Shown here one piece after another: positions 55,944 through 64,000 of a stretch of 64,000 nt of DNA. This stretch comes from Planococcus citri (lineage: Eukaryota; Arthropoda; Insecta; Hemiptera; Pseudococcidae): the NCBI RefSeq assembly GCF_950023065.1, contig NC_088680.1, positions 16,604,559 through 16,668,558 on the forward strand, given 5' to 3'. The notes below the pieces were generated by a model, which was given only the letters and a program-made list of their open reading frames with translations, made no database searches and was not told where the DNA came from. The position numbers were made by a program, and so were the translations under genes. Position 1 is the stretch's first letter, and each line of letters starts with the position of its first letter.

Positions 55944-56411
55944 TGTAAATATAATGATATTATGTACCACTCGGTGATACTTGCATAAGCTGAATACTCT
56001 GAGAATATTACTTACCCCGGCCAAAGGCTATACCAATTATATCACACAATAAGTAAAATGTAGTCACGTGTAAGACACTTTGTATTAGACGTAAAAGAAT
56101 AAACACAATTAAATACCTTTGAAGAAGGTTTTTAGTATCAACACGATACTTTACACTTAACACTAATTACTTATAATTAAACACAATTAAAACTAATATA
56201 ATACGCTTTCTTGCCAATATGGCTATAATACACCACCGAGATTATACCGCGTCGACACGTCCGATCACTACGTACCTCAACAATATAACAATCGGCCGCA
56301 GCGCCGCTCCGTGGGCTTGTAGCCCTGTGTCGCGACGCGTGATCAGTGTTACCAACACATATACTTAATCCTATATAACCCTTACAGGTCCGGCATATCT
56401 CCCCTCTATCA
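55944..56411 (-). repeat. Inner element 5' LTR
   Basis: 468 bp. By direct reading it is identical to 39326-39793, so insertion is recent. The Copia frame reads by chance about 78 codons into it before a stop. Confidence 0.95.
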
Positions 56412-56415
56412 AGAG
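56412..56415. repeat. Target-site duplication of the inner element, right copy
   Basis: AGAG, matching 39322-39325. Confidence 0.85.
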
Positions 56416-59209
56416 CTCGCATTTTTTCTTGGATGGTTCGAAAGAAACGTTCGACGGTGCCATTATGCTGCTTCTCATACGGCTCACTGTTCTGCATAGA
56501 TATGCCCTTTTCGTCGACAAACTCTTTAAAGGTACCTCCGATAAATTCACTAGCGTTATCGCACCTGATACGCTTTACTTTCGTATTCCACAACGTTTCA
56601 CTAATATTGACATACTTTTTTAGGTAGGTACCTACTTCGGCTTTACTTCTCATTCCGAACGTTACTCCCCATCTCGTACAATCATCTACGAAGCCAATCA
56701 AATATCGCTCGCCTTCTAGTCCTTCTGTAATAGGACCCATTACGTCAATATGAACAAGATCGAGCGGGTTCGGATACCTATACCTACTTGAATCGTAGGT
56801 ATGTTTCTTTTGTTTTGCTTTACAGCAAATTTGACACTGATTGAAAGGTGGGCAATCACATCCACGTAACTCAGGGATCTTATCTAGTACCGTTTTGCTC
56901 GTATGAGCCAACCTACGATGCCAGATGTCACCTTCACCTTTTAACCTATTTACTTTTTTCGAATTTTTCAGATTTACATCACTGTCGCTGCTCGTACTGG
57001 TATTTCCTATACCTACACTTGAAACGTTCGAATTTACATTACCAGAGTCATTACCTATCGTCGTCGAAGCATTACCTACATTTGTCGAGTCGCTAACATC
57101 ATTAGTAATCAACGCAGATGAATAATTGGAACAAGAGTACAACATAGGAGGTATATTAATCATAAATTGAATCGTGTATAATCCATTATCATTAAGCATT
57201 AATTTAGACACTAAATTTCCCGCAGGATCGACCAAACGAGGATCTTCGTCAAAGAAGAAACGATAACCGTTCGCTACGATTTTCGACACGGACAGAAGAC
57301 TAAACGAAAGAGTAGGTACAAAGAATACCTCATTTAACCAATAGACGTTTCCGTCATTGGCTAAAACTCTCAATCGACCAACTCCTTCTTTCATCAGGGA
57401 TACTTCCCGATGAGCGGATTGTAGAGTTTCCTGTACTTTCCTCTCATCGTGCAATATCCCAGGATGCTTCAGAAAATGCGAGGTCGCACCACTATCGACG
57501 ACAAACGTGATGAAATCGACGCCGTCGTCGTCGTTTGTCTCGACATACGCATTTTCTTCACCGAGATTCAAAGCAGTCGAGTCACCTAAAAAATAGTTCG
57601 ACCCGATATTTACGTTACGCGAATTTCCGAAATTAGATATCGCGACACTGTCTCCGAAACTACTACGACCGAACTGAGTTTTAACGAATTCATCTACGAT
57701 ATTGCACCTACGACCTTCATCTAACGAAAATTTTTCTTTTTTTTCCGTAGGTGACGAATAGAGACCTAACGCAATCGACGGATGAGGACCTGACGAACCG
57801 GACGAACCTGCAGTACCAGACGTACCCGACGTACCACTCGACGAACCGTTACCACCGTTATTACGCGACGAATCACCGTTCTGAGGGCAGTTTCGACCAA
57901 TATGCCCTGTCAGATTGCAACGATAGCAAACGATACTTCCCCGAGGGTTGGTATCGTTCCTAAAGTTTCCTCCGGTGGATCGACAAGACTTGGCCATATG
58001 GCCACGTTTGTGACACTTATAGCAGGTACAATCTTTGGCTTGTACGAAGCCACTACTACCGCTACGATCACCGTTACCGTTCGACGAATTACCGGACGAG
58101 TTCGAACTACGATTATTATTTTTACGATTACGCGATTTATTACGATTAACATTATTATTACCGGATTGATCTGATGCGGCCATCGCGGACCCAGTACTTG
58201 TCGAACCCTTCGAAGTCGATGAGTTCTTCGAGGCATCTTCCAAACTCAAAAGTAACGATGAAATTACTTTTGGATTTGGGTCTCCAGCTGTAACGTGAAC
58301 TAGTCCTCGAGCAGTCATACGCACTGACTCATACCTGGGGGAATTCCCCAAGGCATTGATCAGATACGTATAGATTTCCGATGGAGTCATCTTCACGTCC
58401 AAACTCTCCATATCGTTGACTAGCGTATAAAATGCCTCTAGGAACTCCTTCGGACTTTTGTACATATCGATGACAATCTTCGAAATACGGGTTCGACAAT
58501 CGATGATTGCTGCTTGGTTTTCCGCCTGGTACAAGGAGTTGAGCTCCGTCCAGAATACGTACGGATCCTCTGTCTCCTTGACCAGTCGGAAAACGTTCTC
58601 AGCTACGTGCCTAATTAAAATTTCGAGAGCTTTCGCTTTTTTACGCGGCGATAACGTATTTACTTGAAGGATCGCGGTTTGAAGTCCTTTAGCCGAAAGA
58701 ATTACTTTGATTTTTCTCTTCCAGGACACGAAGCCCGTACCGCGAAAGACCATCGACTCCATTACACGATTATCACCGGCACCGAACATACTACCAGACG
58801 AACTACTTGAATCGGATTCTACAGCTACTTCGTCGGACTCGTCGTCGTCGTCACTACTTTCACTAACGTCGCTCGGATCGTCGGATGGACCAGGAGGTGG
58901 AGGAGGTGGAGGACCGGATGACGGATTAGACGGAGGAGGAATGGAGTCAACAGGGATCGTTGGATCGTCAGATGTCGAATCACCAAAACCTGCTGAACTT
59001 GGACCAGCTTCCGAATCGCCGGATGACTCAGATACGTGCTGTAACGTTACTTTACTTTTACCTTTCGACTTCGGTATACTTTGTTCTGGTTTTTCTTTTT
59101 CAGAAAAACCACGAAACTCGGCGCTCGATTTACGCTTATCTGAACTACTATTGTCGTCGTCTATGTTGACCGATTTTCCTGACCGCAAATAGGACAGGAC
59201 TGTCGACAT
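56412..59209 (-). CDS. gag-pol: Copia Gag-protease-integrase, N-terminal half
   Basis: The start is the ATG at 59209 (MSTVLSYLRSG). An acidic and Pro/Ser-rich N-terminus precedes the Copia Gag domain (about residues 150-320, with FVSWKRKIKVIL and YVFWTELNSLY). Two CCHC zinc knuckles follow, CYKCHKRGHMAKSC (about 395-408) and CYRCNLTGHIGRNC (about 427-440). The protease motif is VVDSGATSHFL near residue 568. An integrase zinc finger (WHRRLAHTS ... CQICCKAK) lies at about 760-800. The integrase core has HIDVMGP (about 820), CDNASEF (about 885) and TVERFF (about 920), with 35 residues between the last Asp and the Glu. The inner element cuts the frame about 10 residues after that Glu. Any translation would end in inner-LTR sequence, giving a Gag and protease but no RT. 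Confidence 0.95.
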
Positions 59210-59311
59210 TTACTTCGTCGAACACTACACGAACCAATACGCTGAAGCTACACAAGCCAGAAAATTCCACACAGGACGTCGAATTGCGAAACAGAGCTTT
59301 CACGAACCACG

Positions 59312-59322
59312 CTCTGCTACCA
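59312..59322 (-). promoter_or_regulatory. Copia primer-binding site, initiator-Met type
   Basis: Directly next to the 5' LTR the element strand reads TGGTAGCAGAG. It is complementary to the 3' end of animal initiator tRNA-Met, the primer typical of many Copia elements. Confidence 0.8.
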
Positions 59323-59758
59323 TGTACGGAGAATCGAACAATAACGATAACTCCTGACTAAACAGAATATTAATTTCGTCGTACATACGACAAACAGAAT
59401 GACAACTTTAATAAAATAAAGAAATATTTATTTTATTCGGTCATTGACCCGAGAATGGATCGATGAACCACAACAAAAATTAGACTGGAGCAAAAGCTCG
59501 AACTACTTTACATTACGAAGACAAAATCAATATTAAACGCGACAATTTACGAAACATAACGATTACAACGAACAATCGAATACATATTTGATAGCCAACA
59601 ATTTCAACAAAATTTCTAACAATTTAACTCGACTAAATAGCCACGTATTTACATTACGCGATTTTACGTAAACGAAATTTATTTTTATTTAAAATAAAAA
59701 ACAAAAGTTACCGAACACTTTTCGATACGTTACGGTTACAAGACCAATTTTGCCAACA
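59323..59758 (-). repeat. Copia 5' LTR
   Basis: 436 bp. By eye it is identical to 36606-37041. Confidence 0.95.
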
Positions 59759-59763
59759 AAATA
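59759..59763. repeat. Target-site duplication of the Copia element, right copy
   Basis: AAATA, matching 36601-36605. Confidence 0.9.
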
Positions 59764-60289
59764 GTTGAACTTTTTTGGAAAAAATTTAGAAAAAATGTCA
59801 CTTTTTTGACAATGTAGTGACAACAAAACACAAAATGTTTTTGAAAAAAACTCAAAATTGTTTGAAAATTTTTCTGCAATAAATTTAGCTTTGTCAAATA
59901 AGTATTAGATGGGGGGGGGGGGCGGAAATGGTGTAATCTGATTTAGAGAAATCAGTACCTGAGAGAAGCAAAATTTTTGAACTATCATGCGTATCGGAAT
60001 TCAGAGAAATACCAAATTTTTATTTACATTTTTATTCCTCTCCTCCACCAGTGGCTCATACTTGATTTGGTCTGAGCAAGATAATAAGGCAAGCAGGACT
60101 CAAGCGGGAGACCACTTGAAATTTTACATTATTTAACAAAGAAAAATAATTTCAAATCAAAATTTGTTTTAAATTTACATGTTTCAAAAATTAATTGAAA
60201 AAATTAAGATGCTTCTAAACGAAAAAATGTAAAATTTCAAGCGGTCTCCCGCTTGCTTTATGTGCCCCAATGAGCGCACCATGCTTTGT
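59764..60289. other. Gene-free region beside the Copia element
   Basis: AT-rich with a G run near 59912-59921. It holds the small foldback annotated separately. No gene is seen. Confidence 0.5.
60101..60255. repeat. Small foldback with 30-bp inverted arms
   Basis: The left arm CAAGCGGGAGACC... (60101-60130) and right arm ...GGTCTCCCGCTTG (60226-60255) are inverted copies over 30 bp with a single mismatch. An AT-rich centre of 95 bp separates them. This is a MITE-sized hairpin with no ORF, and the target duplication is not clear. Confidence 0.75.
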
Positions 60290-61645
60290 GCTTGGTCCTA
60301 ATCTCTTCATGGTTTGTCACTTCAACTTCATTGTAGGGATCACTCTATAGGTTCACGTAGTATTCGACCATTTTTTCCCAGTCTGGTGGGGTGATGTTGA
60401 CTCAGTGTACCTTGTCTTCTGATATTCTTTTGATTATTTTGTACACTTTTGGTTTTAGTTTATATGTATCGCTCTCCATGTTTGCCACAAATCTTTCATA
60501 TCGATGGCTTGGTTACATACCACGTAAGTCCAAAATCCTACATTTTTCAGGAGAACAAAAAAACATTTAAAACATTCATATTTTGTTATTTGCAGTTTTA
60601 GATTGTATTATTATGTTTTAGAGGTCTTAATGGTATGGCCTGATGATATTTTACAGGTTGATAAAATAAAATTAGTTGATTAAAGCGCTTTGGAAGGACA
60701 TACGAGATTTTCATCGTACTTACGTACGACTTACGTGGTTTTTAACAAGGACTTACGAGGTTTTCAAATTTACAATTGATGAAATTCATGTACTTGCCTC
60801 ATAAGTCGGACTTATATGTTTTTTAATGTTGGATTTTCGCCGATTAGAGCGCTAGGATGCGTTTTAGACTTATGAGGTTTTTAAATTCGGATTCCTCGTT
60901 GTTTTTTACTAAAGAAACCACAAAAAAAGCATTTTCAAAAAAATGTGGACTTACGAGGTTTTTATACCAAGCCATCGATATTGTTCCTATTAACTTCCTA
61001 TCGTGTTTCTCTTATTATCTTTCTTGTCTTCTGACACTGTTCTTTGTAGCTTCCTTTGTCTTGTTTGTTCTTTGAACTCATCCAATTCCAGAACAGGTTT
61101 TGTTTCCTCTTCTCTTCTCTTGATGGTTCGTCATTCCAGATTTTCAGTTTTTTGTGGGTTCTTCTACTTGATCTTTTTCCTAGTGCCTTCTCTGCTGCTC
61201 CCTGATCAATAGTTTTCAGACATACCCACTCCTTTTCTACCTCCTTTTCTACCAGTATGTCTTCTTTTTCAATGATTTCCATTCTTCTTTTGTACAGCCA
61301 GTTTGTTACTGAGTCGCTTAATGAGTTGATATTGAGCTGAGTCTCTCAATGTTCAGTTATGTTGTTGACTTTGATGGCTGCTTCAACAAGATAGTGATCT
61401 GACCTGATGTTGTAGCCTCAAAATACCCGGACTCACACATCTAACATTGTCTACTCAACCTGGATGTTCTCCACCACATAGTCAATTATTGACTCTTGGT
61501 TTCTAGCCGCCCATGTGATTTTATGGCATTTCTTGTGTTTGTAGAACCCATTCATAATTGTGAAGTTGTTGTAGCTTGAGATGTCAATCAGCCTTTTCCC
61601 ATTCTTGTTTACTGTGGTTTCTCCGTGTCTTCATACCACATAATA
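60290..61645 (-). pseudogene. LINE endonuclease and linker remnant, minus strand
   Basis: Read on the minus strand, 61640 downward gives the end of an APE-type LINE endonuclease: TVNKNGKRLIDISSYNN, FTIMNGFYKHKKCHKITWAA, SIIDYVVEN and, after frame slips, SDHYLVEA. The linker before the RT follows (EKALGKRSSRRTHKKLKIWN, SYKEQCQKTRKIIRETR). After an interruption at 60498-60981, VYKIIKRISEDKVH and the downstream linker resume near 60440. Stops and frameshifts make it non-functional. It resembles an RTE/CR1-type ORF2. It may belong to the same broad family as the 604-2468 copy, but the two do not overlap, so this cannot be tested here. Confidence 0.75.
60498..60981. mobile_element. TIR element nested in the LINE remnant
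   Basis: ATATCGATGGCTTGG (60498-60512) and its exact inverse CCAAGCCATCGATAT (60967-60981) bound a 484-bp insert. Imperfect pairing continues inward to the CGTAAGTCC and GGACTTACG words. Inside, ACTTACGAGGTTTTT-like units recur several times. LINE-like coding text stops at one edge and resumes at the other. Confidence 0.6.
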
Positions 61646-64000
61646 ACTTTTCAAAAACTATCTATTTACCTTAGAAATCAAAAACTTATGTAAAACAGAT
61701 GAGATTTTGGTTATGAGGGATTTTAAATGTGCCTAAATGTGCCCTTTCTGAAAATTTTACTGTTTTAATAAAATTGAAGATTGACGTTCCGAGTAATTCT
61801 CAAGTACACGAATAGTTAAATTGGCAAAACAAATTCTATAATATCATTCGTCAGTGGGCTCCATTACATTTTTCCCCTCTTTCATTACCTATACATTTTT
61901 CACTTTAGTGGTGTTACTGGTCTTTTCTTTTTTGCGTTACATATTCATACCACAATTTGACCACCATTCTTCTCAATTCTACTCGAAACTTCCTAAAAAC
62001 CCATCAGAGCCTCTCAGTCGCCGATATCGATTAGTCAGAAACCCATTTCGCGATGATATTTTAGGAACACGTTCCTCAGACGATGGCAAAAAAAATATCG
62101 TACCTATCGTGCTATATATTTTTCATCGAGTTAAATTTAGAAAAAGAGATAGAATTTTCTACGTTGTAAACACAAGCAGCATCATCGGTTGAGATCTGCA
62201 CAGAGAGATGACGAAACTATTTGCCTTTAATAACGCCATCTTAAATACAGTAAATCTACTCGAGACCGTAATTATAATTCGACTTGTATCCTTTGAAGTT
62301 AATCGAACCAAAAATTTCGTATAATTTTAACGTCGTCGTCGGTGGAAAGAAAGAAGAATAATTTAGTCGTCGTTTCGGTTTAGATAATCTCCTCCTGTCT
62401 GCGCATTGACTGCATCATTCCATGCCGCCTGGTGTACTTTGGCAACTGGGAACTCTTCGTCCGATACCGGCGTCTAAATTGGAAAAAACCGTGTATTTTT
62501 TCGATCGAGAGAAATTTTTACGAGAAATCAGCGCGCATTAAGTTATTACCGAGAGCATTAATCTTTTAAACGTGCGTATATAAACGTATCAAAGAGAGTA
62601 AAGTTTTTTTTATGCGTATTCGACGCTTCTTCCGCGAGTTCTGATACACGTTAACTTTAAACGTACCTACTCGTACGAGTACGTATCCATCCATGCGTGT
62701 AAGTTATGCATGTATTTATACGAAAAAGCGTACACTTTATTGCCTTATGTCTTGTCTATCTATTCGTAAATCTGCTTCTGTTGTTGTACGAGCTGACATA
62801 TTATAGGCTGCAATATCGCATAATAAATTTTTGGCTTTTCGCCACCGACTCCTCACCCTGCTCTTCGTGCTCCTCATTTTAGCACACTGCTCATCATCGC
62901 CTCGGCTGCGGCGCGGCGCACTCAACCAGGCTGATTATGTCGATCATTGTTTCCAAACAATATATATCAATTGCCGATGAAACGTACATAACGTCGAGTG
63001 AGGTGAATGGTTGCTTAATTGAAATATCGTACTCTATTCTGTACAATACGTACAATATCTCTCTACCCTGCTCTGCTCGCATTTCAACACTCTTTTGACG
63101 CGCACAGCATCGCAGCTTTCGAACGTGCTGCACTGCACTGCACCGTCTACGCGAGCTTTGCAGAATCCGCATCGCATCGCGGAAATCTCTTTTTTTTCTC
63201 CGTAATTTTTTGCCGAATAAACACGACGATGAAGAGACGCGAGACAGATCGACGACGACGAGAGATGCACAATCGAATAAAGTATGGTGGAAGTGGAAGT
63301 TGAAACGTGATGGCCTGCGGGTCTTTTATGTTCCGTTTCATCGTTTAGAAAAATGTACAAAGAACCAGCGCTTTGTGAAAAATACTTTTAAACGTAAAAC
63401 GTTCTTGTTATTAAACTTTTACGTCAAATTTTGATACACGAGATAGGTAGAGAACTGGCGTGGCACGAATTTCTTCCAAATACTAAAACGTAGTATAGGT
63501 ATGGTAAAAGAACGGTGGAAAAAATGATGGAAAAAATGCTGCAACGGTTATAATATAATGATAACGCTTTGATGATTGAGATATCTTGTTTTTAACGTTG
63601 TAACAATAAAGGCACCTAACTACGAGTAGATCCAACCTACCTACTGACTCACTCACTTATCAACGTACAAATTACGTACATATCACTGTCAGGGCATTGA
63701 ATTTTTTGAAAATCAGTGTTTCTTCTTTTTATTGGAATATGTATGGCTTTTTTAGCTCTAAAACGAAATGGGAGGTTATCTGTCCTAAAATGTTCAAAAA
63801 TTTCGGAAATTTGTCTGATTCGGGAAACTGTGATTAATGAAATACTCTGATTTGGGGCATAAGAGACAAGGAATGGGCTGAGGAGAGAGTTTAAAATGCT
63901 CTAGAATTTTTTTAAAACACTTTTTTGGCACCGTACAATTTTTCCAAATCTGCAAAAATCAAGTACTGATTTTTCAAATGTTGGTCCATTTCAACCCTCT
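61646..64000. other. Gene-free region
   Basis: I recognise no gene, repeat array or RNA gene. Frames of 60-110 codons near 62.9-63.4 kb overlap on both strands and carry no domain signature. Confidence 0.5.

Larger units (their letters stand above)
39326..56411 (-). mobile_element. 17.1-kb Ty3/Gypsy-class retrotransposon with accessory genes, nested in Copia
   Basis: Two LTRs of 468 bp that I read as identical, 4-bp duplications, a tRNA-Lys-type primer site and a minus-strand gene set define the element. Order from the 5' LTR: gag, pol (by -1 frameshift), a 107-codon ORF, a 96-codon ORF, and an 873-codon RING/SGNH-like protein. The RT sequence, integrase with GPY/F module and protease-RT-RNase H-integrase order place it in Ty3/Gypsy. 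It is about three times the usual length for the group. Unusual parts are two RNase H domains, two SGNH-like domains, a RING protein and about 3 kb of internal non-coding sequence. No envelope gene with signal peptide and membrane anchor is visible. All frames are open, so the copy may be competent. Confidence 0.95.
36606..59758 (-). mobile_element. Ty1/Copia LTR retrotransposon, split by a nested element
   Basis: Two 436-bp LTRs (TG...CA) that I read as identical, AAATA duplications, a primer site, a purine tract and a gag-pol frame in the Copia order (protease, integrase, RT, RNase H) define this minus-strand element. A 17,086-bp Ty3/Gypsy-class element with its own 4-bp duplication interrupts it just after the integrase active site. 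Without that insert and one duplication the element would be 6,063 bp. The two halves of the coding frame stay in register, and I see no other disruption. The copy therefore looks recent and was probably intact before the nested insertion. Confidence 0.95.

Noticed and set aside
39326..56411. BEL/Pao assignment from the 4-bp duplication
   Set aside because: RT motifs, H2C2-core-GPY/F integrase and primer type fit Ty3/Gypsy better.
58707..59192. 161-codon plus-strand frame rich in Ser/Gly
   Set aside because: Antisense shadow of the Ser/Asp/Pro-rich Copia N-terminus.
1..64000. tRNA, rRNA or CRISPR features
   Set aside because: I looked for T-loop/anticodon patterns, conserved rRNA blocks and regular spacer arrays and found none. 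The tandem arrays have no unique spacers.

Overview
The window looks like non-coding DNA from an arthropod nuclear genome, probably an insect. It is AT-rich and full of long A/T tracts, runs of eight or more G or C, and words such as TACCTACC and ACGAGTAC. It carries remnants of LINEs, foldback/MITE-like DNA elements, short satellite arrays and two nested LTR retrotransposons. I suspect a hemipteran (scale insect or mealybug type) from the word usage and the style of the Ty3/Gypsy reverse transcriptase, but this is a weak inference. I recognised no host protein-coding exon, tRNA or rRNA gene.

Layout. 1-2.5 kb: a fragment of a foldback repeat, then a decayed plus-strand LINE bounded by a 16-bp target-site duplication. 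2.5-9.5 kb: no gene, with degenerate repeat pieces and a T-rich tract. 9.56-10.2 kb: a TIR element. 10.3-12.95, 17.39-19.19 and 21.76-23.66 kb: three large members of one inverted-repeat family. The last two are flanked by TA and close into near-complete giant hairpins. The first has expanded into about ten tandem units of about 165 bp. 26.7-34.2 kb: three separate tandem arrays (about 230, 130 and 123 bp) and a degenerate short-repeat field. 60.3-61.6 kb: a minus-strand LINE endonuclease fragment, itself interrupted by a TIR element.

The main object is at 36.6-59.76 kb. A minus-strand Ty1/Copia element (436-bp LTRs that look identical, AAATA duplications, initiator-Met-type primer site) is split in its integrase region by a 17,086-bp Ty3/Gypsy-class element. 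The inner element has 468-bp LTRs that also look identical, AGAG duplications and a tRNA-Lys-type primer site. Apart from the insertion, the Copia gag-pol frame stays open for 1,638 codons. Both elements therefore look young, with Copia arriving first.

The inner element is the candidate undescribed system. Its Gag has a coiled coil and a Q/N-rich tail but no zinc knuckle. Gag appears to be joined to a very large Pol by a textbook -1 frameshift signal (GGGAAAC, 7-nt spacer, 9-bp stem). Pol runs: SGNH-like pseudo-esterase, protease, reverse transcriptase, degenerate RNase H, integrase zinc finger and core, a second intact eukaryotic-type RNase H1, GPY/F module, then a long charged tail with a SUMO-interaction-like motif. 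Downstream, where env would lie in a retrovirus, are two small unknown ORFs and a RING-H2/coiled-coil protein. That protein carries a second copy of the same SGNH-like domain and begins directly after a strong splice acceptor.
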